From: a virus
Strand: one strand, 5' to 3'
Length of the DNA: 64,000 nt
IMG/VR virus record: IMGVR_UViG_3300009159_000056
Coordinates: 19,992 to 83,991 of that record
In this document: one piece after another, positions 45,067 through 51,793 of the stretch
How positions within the stretch are numbered: the stretch's first letter is position 1
How the letters are laid out: each line of letters opens with the position of its first letter
Notes under the pieces: model-generated
What the model was told of the DNA's origin: nothing
The model's database searches: none
What the model saw: only the letters and a program-made list of their open reading frames with translations
Translations under genes and position numbers: made by a program

Positions 45067-45320
45067 CGGCTCATGTTAGGCAGCTAGTGCCAAACGAGAT
45101 GCATTGTTATCGTTTGCATTTACGAGTTTACTTAGTCTAATCGTAACTTTACTACAACCCATCGAGCCTATTTCGCCCCCATCAAAAGCACTACCCGACT
45201 TATATTCCCCTGCATACGTCATTTCTGGTGCAGCTAATGCGTTAGTGCTTGTGGTGGAGGCGTGGGGTACTGCCCCCCAGTCTGGATCGTCTATTTCGAA
45301 CGCCTCAACAACCAAGCAAT
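45039..45320 (-). ncRNA. ssrA: Circularly permuted two-piece tmRNA (ssrA), alphaproteobacterial type
   Basis: On the minus strand the acceptor piece comes first. It has a T-arm TGGGG/CCCCA (45279-45263), acceptor strand CGCCTCC (45262-45256) and A-CCA (45255-45252). A 71-nt intervening segment (45251-45181) has a perfect 7-bp hairpin AGCACTA/TAGTGCT. The coding piece starts GGGGGCG (45180-45174), pairing with CGCCTCC and giving the G3-U70 pair that alanyl-tRNA synthetase needs. A joining P2 helix TGGGTTGT/ACGATCCA (45161-45154 with 45290-45283) precedes the T-arm. The resume codon GCA (45117-45115) opens a tag ANDNNASRLALAA ending with TAA at 45076. tmRNA rescues stalled ribosomes; the permuted form is known from alphaproteobacteria. 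The T-loop (GGCAGTA) is atypical. Ends are estimated. Confidence 0.9.
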
Positions 45321-45321
45321 G

Positions 45322-45329
45322 TATTTATA
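45322..45329 (-). promoter_or_regulatory. T4-type late promoter (TATAAATA) at the tmRNA
   Basis: Exact consensus on the minus strand, overlapping the sigma70 -10 box of the tmRNA promoter. Early and late expression from one site is suggested. Confidence 0.55.
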
Positions 45330-45355
45330 ATAGCTGAAACCGTGGGAAAAGTCAA
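45327..45355 (-). promoter_or_regulatory. Sigma70 promoter for the tmRNA-tRNA-Arg unit
   Basis: -35 TTGACT (45350-45355), 17-nt spacer, -10 TATTAT (45327-45332). Predicted start near 45320, just before the acceptor piece. Confidence 0.75.
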
Positions 45356-45561
45356 GTGATTTTTGAAATATTATTTCTACCCATCGTAGTATTTACTCTT
45401 GCTCGAATTAATGCATTCTCCCAAGTCCAACATTCACCTGAATCATCCTGGAAGCATACCCACATCAGGTCGTGTTCAGGTCCATAATCAATAAGGAAGT
45501 GGGCTAACCCACGACCTTTCGGAGTCATTAATGGAATTGGTGGATCCAACCGAGTAATCAT
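45352..45561 (-). CDS. Small conserved phage protein, 69 aa
   Basis: Starts at the ATG that overlaps the stop of the upstream gene (ATGA); an upstream in-frame ATG at 45582 lacks a ribosome site. Sequence features 'TPKGRGLAHFLIDYGPEHDLMWVCFQDDSGECW' in two blocks and 'ENALIRARVNTTMGR' fit a recurrent small phage family ('TP.G.A..L.DYG.E....W'). Function unknown. Confidence 0.7.
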   Translation of the reverse strand: MITRLDPPIPLMTPKGRGLAHFLIDYGPEHDLMWVCFQDDSGECWTWENALIRARVNTTMGRNNISKIT

Positions 45562-45953
45562 TCGGTAACGATCCGCTTCCATTCTTGGTTAATCTTCAAC
45601 CAGAGGTGACCATCTTTACCAACAGACATAGCAACTCTGGTTTCTTCGTCAAAATTTTGATCGGCTTCTACTTCCATGCCCTTACCAATAGTCAGTTTAT
45701 TATTGGTAGGCCAATTGCCAATGGTGACATAGTTATCAACATATTCTTTGGGAATGCTCATAGAGAACTCATTCCACTGAGGATACTTTACTCGTGGACG
45801 AGGCGGTGGAGGCGGTGGCTTATGTGCAGCCAGAGTCATCAATGCTTTATCAGGAGCCATTGACACTGGTGGTGCCTTTGCCATTGCCTCCGCTGCCATC
45901 ACCATACCAATAGGAGCAGCGGGAAGAAAACTAAAAAATGCTCTACGATTCAT
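45558..45953 (-). CDS. Exported protein with Tat-like signal
   Basis: In this 131-aa protein residues 1-25 (MNRRAFFSFLPAAPIGMVMAAEAMA) have the twin-Arg and hydrophobic core of a Tat or Sec signal. A Pro-rich linker with six consecutive Pro follows, then a C-terminal domain (about 60-131) containing 'PTNNKLTIGKGMEVEADQNFDEETRVAMSVGKDGHLWLKI' in pieces. Periplasmic location is inferred. The first 16 residues are duplicated in the 26-aa frame at 46146-46226. Confidence 0.7.
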   Translation of the reverse strand: MNRRAFFSFLPAAPIGMVMAAEAMAKAPPVSMAPDKALMTLAAHKPPPPPPRPRVKYPQWNEFSMSIPKEYVDNYVTIGNWPTNNKLTIGKGMEVEADQNFDEETRVAMSVGKDGHLWLKINQEWKRIVTE

Positions 45954-45965
45954 ATCAACTCCTCT

Positions 45966-46142
45966 CTATTTTATCACACAACGAGTCTGGACGTTGGTGC
46001 TGGTCATCCAGCCCTTAACATCCTTAGCCATCTCTTGGACGACGATGGCCGCGACCTCACAAGCCTGCTGCCCTTTGTATTCCTGTTGGGAAACTGAAAC
46101 ACCATTATAGGCATTGATCACTACGATCAGGACATATAGCAT
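45966..46142 (-). CDS. Small secreted/membrane protein, 58 aa
   Basis: ATG at 46140-46142 has a strong AGGAGG upstream, provided by the end of the 26-aa frame. N-terminus MLYVLIVVINAYNGVSVS is hydrophobic, followed by a helical part with two Cys (ACEVAAIVVQEM..., VQTRCVIK). Possibly a periplasmic disulfide-containing peptide. Family unknown. Confidence 0.65.
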   Translation of the reverse strand: MLYVLIVVINAYNGVSVSQQEYKGQQACEVAAIVVQEMAKDVKGWMTSTNVQTRCVIK

Positions 46143-46145
46143 CAC

Positions 46146-46226
46146 TTAACCTCCTATAATCATCCCAAGCAGCATTATACCAATTGGTGCAGCTGGGAGG
46201 AAAGAGAAAAACGCTCTACGGTTCAT
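46146..46226 (-). CDS. 26-aa peptide repeating a Tat-like signal (duplicate remnant or mini-membrane protein)
   Basis: Translates MNRRAFFSFLPAAPIG then IMLLGMIIGG. The first 16 residues equal those of the exported protein at 45558-45953, while third-codon positions differ. It could be a truncated paralogue or a functional one-TM peptide. It is embedded in a tightly packed operon: its start overlaps the upstream stop, and its 3' end carries the ribosome site of the next gene. Confidence 0.5.
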   Translation of the reverse strand: MNRRAFFSFLPAAPIGIMLLGMIIGG

Positions 46227-46465
46227 GGATACGAATGCTCCTTGATGAAGGCATCAGCATCAGGACGGTACATATAGTACCGGAGAACGATTGCGATACC
46301 TTCAGCAGTTTCCCTATGCATCCAAAGATCCTCAACCTCAAAGTCGCGAAGGGGATCTTCCTTACACAACAGTCGAGCGATATCGTTTTGCTGCGAGATA
46401 TAATCTTGCTTCAACGTGTCGACAATGATCTTATCAACCATTGCAGTGTCAATTTCAAACTTCAT
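46223..46465 (-). CDS. Small conserved protein, 80 aa
   Basis: Start set at the third of three consecutive ATGs after GAGGAG. The frame to 46639 is open but lies inside the upstream gene. MKFEIDTAMVDKIIVDTLKQDY, then 'FEVEDLWMHRETAEGIAIVLRYYM', is helical and acidic and resembles small T4-like conserved proteins. Function unknown. Confidence 0.65.
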   Translation of the reverse strand: MKFEIDTAMVDKIIVDTLKQDYISQQNDIARLLCKEDPLRDFEVEDLWMHRETAEGIAIVLRYYMYRPDADAFIKEHSYP

Positions 46466-46664
46466 CATCATTCTCCTCGATTTCAGTTTCCCAATAGCGA
46501 CTATAGAAGTGGTCACCACATGCATCAATCTCAGCCTGAGGATACCCCTGCTCAACCAACCATTCAAGCACTCGACCCTTCGAAGCCTGAAGATCAATTG
46601 GCATAGGGAATCCATACTTCCACCCAGAAGGTGGATCAATCATCATTACTGTTTTCTTAGCCAT
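46455..46664 (-). CDS. Small conserved protein, 69 aa
   Basis: 'VMMIDPPSGWKYGFPMPID' is a striking Pro/Gly/aromatic block. It is followed by 'VLEWLVEQGYPQAEIDACGDHFYSRYWE' and an acidic end. The PPSGW.YGFP block appears in small phage proteins of unknown role. It overlaps its neighbours on both sides by a few nt. Confidence 0.65.
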   Translation of the reverse strand: MAKKTVMMIDPPSGWKYGFPMPIDLQASKGRVLEWLVEQGYPQAEIDACGDHFYSRYWETEIEENDDEV

Positions 46665-46872
46665 CAGTTAACCCCTTCACGATGTTTATTATCGTAACTT
46701 CGTCTTCGTATGAATCATTAAATCCAACTTCCCAAGCTTCCCAGAGCAAGTAGTCAGCTCTATCATTATATGGATTCTCAGGAAATATATCCAGCCTGAC
46801 ATCGCCAAATTTGATAGCGCTGTAACCATTGATATACGCTTCTCGTTCTGCCTGACTAGCATTGTATGTCAT
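46657..46872 (-). CDS. Small conserved protein, 71 aa
   Basis: Starts at ATG 46870-46872, overlapping the stop of the 376-aa gene (ATG-TGATG). Pattern 'EREAYINGYSAIKFG' and 'NPYNDRADYLLWEAWEVGFNDSY' is typical of short phage 'A..NGY.A...G..NPY......W..GF' proteins, with related host and phage copies. Function unknown. Confidence 0.7.
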   Translation of the reverse strand: MTYNASQAEREAYINGYSAIKFGDVRLDIFPENPYNDRADYLLWEAWEVGFNDSYEDEVTIINIVKGLTDG

Positions 46873-48002
46873 CACATCACCTTCAACAGCACAGTATTTT
46901 CGTTGATTCGAAGCTGAAGTGGTTTATCGGTCTTCAACTCTTCCATCAACTTTCTAAGGACTATTTTACCTGATTTTTGCAGTTTGTCAAGAACTATTTC
47001 AGCCTGACGACCTGTTCCCTTACTCAGGCTAGTCGATTCATCATAATTGATGATGCTTGTTCCCTTGACTTGAAGTCCACCACGATCGATAGCACGAAAC
47101 ACCGTGACGATCTTGTACTTGGTGTTGAACGTCCATAGCTCCTGTGCACCGATAATCTTCTCCGGATTGATCGAGGCAATCTTGTATTCGTTGTTCTCCT
47201 TCTGGTACTTGAGGTTCTTCAGCTTCTTGTCCATCGAAATAGTGCGAGGCTTCCGAGGTGCGCGAGTCTTCTTCGTCACATTACCGTAGCGAGAGGCGTC
47301 ATCGATCAGCTTGTTGAAGAACAAGATACGTTCCTTCAACTCCTTTCGGTTCATATAGCTGTATGCCTCCTTGAGTTGATCGTCCTTGCCTTCGTACGCC
47401 TGAATGAGCTCATCAAGCCAAGGAGCGTAATAATCGACTATAGCTTGACAGTAGGCAGCAGGAATCGCCTTCGCCTTCAGCCAATCGTAAAGGTTAAGCT
47501 CATTATTGTCAAGATCGAGTAGTTCTTCGATATCGCCGATAATTTCGCTCTGACGGTCCCTCATACGGTCCTGAATTGACCGTTTGGAGGCGGCTAGGGA
47601 GCCTTCTGACGTCTCTTCCTCGGCTCGGGCTACCCTGGCCAGAGCTTCTGCCAGTTTCTCCTCTAGGAAGCCTCCCTCGGACGGGACTTCAAAGCCACGG
47701 TCAAGCAGTCGGCAACGCCAAGCTACAGTCGTAGGAACCCAGCAATTGTCAAGCTTGGCAAGAAGCTTGACCTCAGCTTTACGGTTACGCTTGGTGAGGT
47801 AGTCAGTGATGTACTGACGTGCATCACCATTGTCGCACATTGCATTGTACCAATTCAGCGCCAGCCCATATTCGCCTGATGTCATAGCGCCAAGGAACTC
47901 TGGCTCGTCGCCCATATACTTACGGTTGACCAAGTACGATTCGCTACGTGAGATGCGATTCGTCTTAGGCTTCTTAGCTATCATTGCTGCGCGACGTGCC
48001 AT
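46872..48002 (-). CDS. Conserved 376-aa phage protein, unknown
   Basis: A charged, helical protein. It opens with a basic stretch (RRAAMIAKKPKTNRISRSESYL); a central acidic helix region (residues 120-170) and a Lys/Arg-rich linker (about 245-265: TKKTRAPRKPRTISMDKKLK) follow. The C-terminal beta-rich part ('YKIASINPEKI', 'KYKIVTVFRAIDRGGLQVKGTSI') may be a separate domain. GGAG precedes the ATG. Nucleic-acid binding is possible from charge alone. Conserved in relatives, as far as I recall, without known function. Confidence 0.65.
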   Translation of the reverse strand: MARRAAMIAKKPKTNRISRSESYLVNRKYMGDEPEFLGAMTSGEYGLALNWYNAMCDNGDARQYITDYLTKRNRKAEVKLLAKLDNCWVPTTVAWRCRLLDRGFEVPSEGGFLEEKLAEALARVARAEEETSEGSLAASKRSIQDRMRDRQSEIIGDIEELLDLDNNELNLYDWLKAKAIPAAYCQAIVDYYAPWLDELIQAYEGKDDQLKEAYSYMNRKELKERILFFNKLIDDASRYGNVTKKTRAPRKPRTISMDKKLKNLKYQKENNEYKIASINPEKIIGAQELWTFNTKYKIVTVFRAIDRGGLQVKGTSIINYDESTSLSKGTGRQAEIVLDKLQKSGKIVLRKLMEELKTDKPLQLRINENTVLLKVM

Positions 48003-48011
48003 TTGTTTCTC

Positions 48012-48236
48012 CTATCGGTCGAAGGTAAAATATGCATCTACCATTGCTTGGATCTCTGGATCCGTATCTTTGTAGTAATCTTCATCCATGATGGAAAGCA
48101 GGACTTCCTCATAATCAAGAACGTCCAAGATATCCTTACACATTAGAAGATACTGATAGCCATACTTAGGTTTCTGTACTGGCTTACCATCGATATTAAC
48201 AACGCCCTCGAGAGTGGGAAACTGGATTATCTGCAT
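48012..48236 (-). CDS. Small conserved protein, 74 aa
   Basis: 'GKPVQKPKYGYQYLLMCKDILDVLDYEEVLLSIMDEDYYKDTD' in parts suggests a helical protein. Its start overlaps the stop of the DUF932 gene. Function unknown. Confidence 0.6.
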   Translation of the reverse strand: MQIIQFPTLEGVVNIDGKPVQKPKYGYQYLLMCKDILDVLDYEEVLLSIMDEDYYKDTDPEIQAMVDAYFTFDR

Positions 48237-49195
48237 CAGACAGCCTCCGCCATTTCAACTGCAGTCTCAAGAGCCTTGGTCTTGACACCCTTATGATAAC
48301 CGTACCAAGCAGACTGGAGACGATTATCGGCGTTACGACCATGGAGGTGGTCGGTCACATAGGTAACAGCATTGAAAGCCTGCCACCAAGTACCAGGAGC
48401 GAACTCTGCACCAGGCTGCTTCTCGAGCACGTCAAGAGCCAACTCAGCGTTCTTCGAAACTTCCTTCTTCTTCTTATCATTCGCACCAGACACAGGGAAG
48501 ATGCGAGTGAAGTACTCAACGATGTTCTCGTCATTGTAACGCTTCGAACCAAGGAAAGAAGCCATCTCCTTGTACTGAGCAAGCTTATCGTGAGCGATAC
48601 CCAGCATACCCTTCACGTCCTCAGGATTGAAGACCTTGCGATGGCTGATCTTTGCCATCTGCTCAACCTTGCTGTTCAGCGACAGCGTCAGGGTGTTATT
48701 ACAAACGACACGGATAGGAGTGAAGCGAACGTCAGTCGAATGACCATACTTATGGAAGTTGGAGAACAGCAGGTAGGAGTCGATCTGGTCGCCCTTAAAC
48801 AGCGAGAACGACTCCTTCACCTTGGCGAGACCCCAAACGATCTGACCATCGCGAAGCGAACCAGCGGTATGCATTTCCATATCACCAGCAGCCACGAAGT
48901 CGTTGAAGAACTCGAACGCTTCCTGGTTCTGCACGGGATTCCAGTCATCAGAAACCACATCGAGGATCTTGTGATCCCTCGAGCGAACGAGAGCCGACTG
49001 ACCGATAGGCACGTTCACATCATTCACCTTGGCGTAGGCAGGAACCTTATCAACGGTCCAGTTGAGACCAGCCGCATCGAGCATTTGCTCAGGCGTCAGA
49101 TCATTCGGAACCTTAACACCAAGCCCATGCCACGGCACATCGCCAGCATAAGCCATTTGAGCCACACCATTCACTTCTTCAATCATATGAGCCAT
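48236..49195 (-). CDS. DUF932 phage/plasmid-like protein
   Basis: 319 aa from ATG 49193-49195 with AAGGA 8 nt upstream. Motifs typical of the DUF932/TIGR03299 family: 'MAYAGDVPWHGLG', 'GLNWTVDKVPAY', 'VVSDDWNPVQNQEAFEFF', 'VKESFSLFKGDQIDSYLLFSNFHKYG', 'FTPIRVVCNNTL', then 'PGTWWQAFNAVTYVTDH'. It is found on phages and plasmids, with no settled function. A perfect early promoter lies just upstream. Confidence 0.9.
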   Translation of the reverse strand: MAHMIEEVNGVAQMAYAGDVPWHGLGVKVPNDLTPEQMLDAAGLNWTVDKVPAYAKVNDVNVPIGQSALVRSRDHKILDVVSDDWNPVQNQEAFEFFNDFVAAGDMEMHTAGSLRDGQIVWGLAKVKESFSLFKGDQIDSYLLFSNFHKYGHSTDVRFTPIRVVCNNTLTLSLNSKVEQMAKISHRKVFNPEDVKGMLGIAHDKLAQYKEMASFLGSKRYNDENIVEYFTRIFPVSGANDKKKKEVSKNAELALDVLEKQPGAEFAPGTWWQAFNAVTYVTDHLHGRNADNRLQSAWYGYHKGVKTKALETAVEMAEAV

Positions 49196-49227
49196 TGGAG
49201 TTTTCCTTCTCATCAACCAATATCATC

Positions 49228-49256
49228 ATTATAGCACAGGCTTCTAAAAAAGTCAA
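49228..49256 (-). promoter_or_regulatory. Sigma70 promoter for the DUF932 operon
   Basis: -35 TTGACT (49251-49256), 17-nt spacer, -10 TATAAT (49228-49233). Confidence 0.85.
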
Positions 49257-49477
49257 GCACTATTTTCATCGTCGTCTAGGTAGATATCTTCGTCAAGATC
49301 TGTGCTCCATTCAGGATACAGGTAGTTCTCGAGGAACAAAATTGCATTAGCAACAGCGTCCAAAGCCTCAGCCTGTTCAGTTCCAGCTTCGGCGTCAATC
49401 AGTTCATTGCAAAGATCAAGCAGCTGCTTGTTGATTGCTTCGATCGAGCGGGCGATGTTGAGTGGATCAATCGCCAT
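49253..49477 (-). CDS. Small acidic helical protein, 74 aa
   Basis: Starts at ATG 49475-49477 with GGAG upstream; the longer frame to 49582 lies within the next gene. 'MAIDPLNIARSIEAINKQLLDLCNEL' and an acidic end (DLDEDIYLDDDENS). Likely early. No family recognised. Confidence 0.6.
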   Translation of the reverse strand: MAIDPLNIARSIEAINKQLLDLCNELIDAEAGTEQAEALDAVANAILFLENYLYPEWSTDLDEDIYLDDDENSA

Positions 49478-49700
49478 CGGTGTTCTCCATATTACGGGCA
49501 AATTCGTACTCTTCTTCCTGCTGAAGCTCGTCAAAACGCTCGAGGTACAGGCGAGCATAAGAAGCCAACCGATACATGGCACGAGTTTCGTCTTCGCTCA
49601 GTTTCATCTCAGCGAAGCATCGCACTTCTTCCATCTCAGCGAAGCACTCTTTGAAAGAGAGTAGGGTATTGTGAAAACGGCAGTAAGACATATTAGCCAT
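49467..49700 (-). CDS. Small conserved protein (MANMSYCRF type), 77 aa
   Basis: The opening MANMSYCRFHNTLLSFKECF is a recurrent start in phage and plasmid small proteins. It is followed by a charged helical region (ELQQEEEYEFARNMEN). GGAG lies 7 nt upstream. Function unknown. Confidence 0.75.
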   Translation of the reverse strand: MANMSYCRFHNTLLSFKECFAEMEEVRCFAEMKLSEDETRAMYRLASYARLYLERFDELQQEEEYEFARNMENTDGD

Positions 49701-49710
49701 TGTGGATCTC

Positions 49711-50085
49711 CTATCGACCAGCCATCATTATCATCTGCAAGTAGCAGATTTTACGTTTGAAAGTACGTTCCTTGTTCCACTCATAGATAATAATACGTGG
49801 ACGCTCTTTGGTTGTTTTTTCAAAGAAAATTTCTAATTCATCAGGCAGCAAGATACCTAGATGACGTAGAGTCCTATGGGCATTAGCTTCTAACCCACGA
49901 AGCAATTGCTTGTCATACCAACAACGAGCGAGAACTGCACCAAGGTACTCCATAACCCTTTCTTTGATCTGCTCAGAATCAATTACGGTTTCGACAGGCG
50001 GCTCCTGATCGAAGCTACCATCAGCTTCTGGACGATGACCATAAAGCTGCGAGCGATCATAAACTAGGACAGGTAAATTGCTCAT
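49711..50085 (-). CDS. Small protein, 124 aa
   Basis: Start at ATG 50083-50085 overlaps the preceding stop (ATGA) with GAGGAG upstream. The longer frame to 50148 is rejected. 'LPVLVYDRSQLYGHRPEADG' then helical 'KERVMEYLGAVLARCWYDKQLLRGLEANAHRTLRHLGI' in parts. Its basic C-terminus suggests possible nucleic-acid contact. Function unknown. Confidence 0.6.
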   Translation of the reverse strand: MSNLPVLVYDRSQLYGHRPEADGSFDQEPPVETVIDSEQIKERVMEYLGAVLARCWYDKQLLRGLEANAHRTLRHLGILLPDELEIFFEKTTKERPRIIIYEWNKERTFKRKICYLQMIMMAGR

Positions 50086-50201
50086 TTGCTGAACTCCTCT
50101 GTGATCCGCTGTACCGCATGATGAGCGCCCTTGTACACACCGAAACAAAAGCAGATGAACCCGAAGGCGAGCATCGAGAAGATATAAGGTAGCATGTCCA
50201 T
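50082..50201 (-). CDS. 39-aa single-TM peptide
   Basis: ATG at 50199-50201 preceded by GAGGAG; stop overlaps the next ATG. 'MLPYIFSMLAFGFICFCFGVYKGAHH' is one clear membrane helix. Small membrane peptides of this kind are frequent in T4-like early regions; target unknown. Confidence 0.6.
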   Translation of the reverse strand: MDMLPYIFSMLAFGFICFCFGVYKGAHHAVQRITEEFSK

Positions 50202-50211
50202 GAGCAACTCC

Positions 50212-50394
50212 TCAGTCGTTCGCCCAGAGGCATTTAAGAACACCACCATCGCGACTCAAAAGCGTAACCGACTTGTAGCCACCAAGATCACGTAGAGTGT
50301 ATCGGTAAAACCAATCACGTGCAGAGTCGACGAAATTGAATTCCTCGAGCAAAGTTTCAGTAGGCAAATTGTGGTCACCGTAGATCTTGTACAT
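50212..50394 (-). CDS. Small protein, 60 aa
   Basis: Start at the last of three ATGs after GAGGAG. 'MYKIYGDHNLPTETLLEEFNF' then 'RYTLRDLGGYKSVTLL' suggests a beta-alpha fold. Ends in WAND, as does the upstream gene's end. Function unknown. Confidence 0.55.
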   Translation of the reverse strand: MYKIYGDHNLPTETLLEEFNFVDSARDWFYRYTLRDLGGYKSVTLLSRDGGVLKCLWAND

Positions 50395-50404
50395 CATCAT
50401 CTCC

Positions 50405-50587
50405 TCAGTCGTTAGCCCAATCGGTGAGCTTGTAGTCCCAGTATTCGGCGTAGTTCTTGGCTCGCTCACCAACCTCAGCCACGGTCAAAGCCTTTATGGC
50501 GTATCCGCCTTGCTTGGCTTTGATCTCCTCGAGAGTAGCGATCAGGCGGTCAATACCCTCGTTCATGCGTTCATCAAGAGCGGTCAT
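50405..50587 (-). CDS. Small helical protein, 60 aa
   Basis: Start at ATG 50585-50587 with TAGGAG upstream. 'MTALDERMNEGIDRLIATLEEIKAKQGGYAIKAL' is a helix-rich sequence ending TDWAND. The gene end and the following GAGGAG are nearly identical to those of the next gene, hinting at duplicated gene junctions. Function unknown. Confidence 0.55.
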   Translation of the reverse strand: MTALDERMNEGIDRLIATLEEIKAKQGGYAIKALTVAEVGERAKNYAEYWDYKLTDWAND

Positions 50588-50643
50588 CGTCATCTCCTAG
50601 AAACCATTCCACTGAAGCCGACCGTAATCAGCTTGAGAGGAAT

Positions 50644-50657
50644 GGACCCGTAGGTCC
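50644..50657 (-). terminator. Possible weak hairpin after the Lys-rich protein gene
   Basis: GGACC/GGTCC 5-bp stem with a 4-nt loop and no strong T-run. It lies in the 83-nt gap between genes. Confidence 0.3.
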
Positions 50658-50670
50658 AAACCAACCTTAA

Positions 50671-51258
50671 TCAAACGTCTTCACGGACGAACTTAGGGCA
50701 AACACCAATCAAACGCTCGTCGCGGAGAATGGCGTCAACTTCCTCACGGGCGAGGCGGGGATCAAAATCCTGCACACCAGGACCTTCCTCAGCCGCTACA
50801 CGCTCGCCAAAGTCACGAACCTTCTTGGTCTTGAGCTTGGAAGAAACTTCGCGAAGGCGAGCGAGGTTGGCTTCCTTGACCATGGCAATAGCCTCAGACG
50901 AGTCAGCGACAGAAGTCTTAGCAGCCGCCTTGGCATTGATCGCACGGACCGACTTTTCAAAGGTAGCCTTGGGCGACTTAACCTTGGGAGCCTTCGCAAC
51001 CTTGGGAGCCTTCGGCGTAGCCGTACGAGTACCCTTCACCTCCCACGGGCGAACGTCAGGGCTATAGCCCTTAGCGAGACCATTGATCACCTTATGGCGG
51101 TAGTACACACGGGCACGACCGATATCAACGCCGATGGCGTCGGCAATCAGCTGGGAAACCTCGTCGTAGGTACGACCTACGTTGGCCTCCATAATTTCAA
51201 TCGCGATGCGAGTCTTATCACCATGCTTTTCAACCGTAGCAGACTTGACCTTAGCCAT
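50671..51258 (-). CDS. 195-aa protein with Lys/Pro/Ala histone-H1-like linker
   Basis: Start at ATG 51256-51258 after GGTGAGG. Residues 1-65 ('IEIMEANVGRTYDEVSQLIADAIGVDIGRARVYYRHKV') look like a helix-turn-helix-type domain. Residues about 75-100 are KAPK/KSPK repeats as in histone H1. The rest is charged helix ending 'FVREDV'. DNA binding is inferred. The frame continues upstream without a stop into another apparent protein (51259-51603). A sigma70-type promoter sits 56 nt upstream inside that extension. Confidence 0.7.
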   Translation of the reverse strand: MAKVKSATVEKHGDKTRIAIEIMEANVGRTYDEVSQLIADAIGVDIGRARVYYRHKVINGLAKGYSPDVRPWEVKGTRTATPKAPKVAKAPKVKSPKATFEKSVRAINAKAAAKTSVADSSEAIAMVKEANLARLREVSSKLKTKKVRDFGERVAAEEGPGVQDFDPRLAREEVDAILRDERLIGVCPKFVREDV

Positions 51259-51297
51259 AACAACCTCACCAGATTTAGGTAGGGGACCATTCCCCGT

Positions 51298-51336
51298 CAT
51301 CAACCTATTATTCATTCTACCGTACTTTTTGATATT
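51298..51336. repeat. 39-bp direct repeat, copy 1 (promoter cassette)
   Basis: Identical to 51794-51832. Each copy holds the -10 box (TAGAAT on the minus strand) and the spacer; the adjoining -35 differs. Confidence 0.9.
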
Positions 51337-51342
51337 TGTAAA
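51314..51342 (-). promoter_or_regulatory. Sigma70-type promoter for the Lys-rich protein gene
   Basis: -35 TTTACA (51337-51342), 17-nt spacer, -10 TAGAAT (51314-51319), within repeat copy 1. Confidence 0.65.
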
Positions 51343-51599
51343 GCGAATTGTTTTGTTAACATTCGTTACAATTTTCGAAACGGTTGGGGTAGCTTTAGCT
51401 TCGCTATAGTCTACGATCCTCGCCTTTTCGATCACTCGAAACGGGAAACGTTTATTACCAGTTCCGATACAAATTGAGTCCTGACCGACCCAGCTAGGGC
51501 TAGGCAATACTGGTCCGGTGTAGGACTCAAACTGAGCTATGGGGTAGGCGTATGCCGCCCGATTTGCCCAAAGAGGGCTGAGAACTTTCAAGGTTACGT

Positions 51600-51776
51600 T
51601 CAAGCTACGATCTCAACCTTGACCTTAGCAATACGCTTGACGTACCGAGTTTTCCTCAAACCAGCGGCGACGGCTACGGGCTGAGGGGCAACCACACCAC
51701 CACGAGCGAGGAAAGCAGCGACCAAGTCGGCGGTATTGGCGGAGGCAGCGAGTTTGGTAGCGGATGGCTTAAGCAT
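51600..51776 (-). CDS. 58-aa basic protein
   Basis: ATG at 51774-51776 with GGGAG upstream. Sequence MLKPSATKLAASANTADLVAAFLARGG then 'RKTRYVKRIAKVKVEIVA' is Ala-rich with a basic end. Its stop overlaps the TTG of the next frame. It is first gene after the promoter at 51810-51838. Function unknown. Confidence 0.6.
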   Translation of the reverse strand: MLKPSATKLAASANTADLVAAFLARGGVVAPQPVAVAAGLRKTRYVKRIAKVKVEIVA

Positions 51777-51793
51777 TCAGAGAACTCCCGTTT

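Larger units (their letters stand above)
51259..51603 (-). other. In-frame N-terminal extension encoding a separate-looking domain
   Basis: A TTG (51601-51603) overlaps the upstream stop. It opens a frame of 115 codons that reads into the 195-aa gene without a stop. 'FESYTGPVLPSPSWVGQDSICIGTGNKRFPFRVIEKARIVDYSE', in two blocks, looks like a real conserved domain. The last third spans the duplicated promoter. It is either the N-terminus of a 310-aa protein or a once-separate gene fused by the repeat. Confidence 0.5.

Noticed and set aside
45076-45315. 79-aa open frame with a TTG start
   Set aside because: It has no ribosome site and lies entirely within the tmRNA; its last 13 codons are the tmRNA tag.
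46466-46639. Extended frame of the 80-aa protein
   Set aside because: It runs inside the 69-aa gene in another frame; the GAGGAG-ATG site marks the real start.
48293-49234. 313-aa plus-strand open frame
   Set aside because: Antisense of the well-supported DUF932 gene, with no promoter, ribosome site or recognisable domain.
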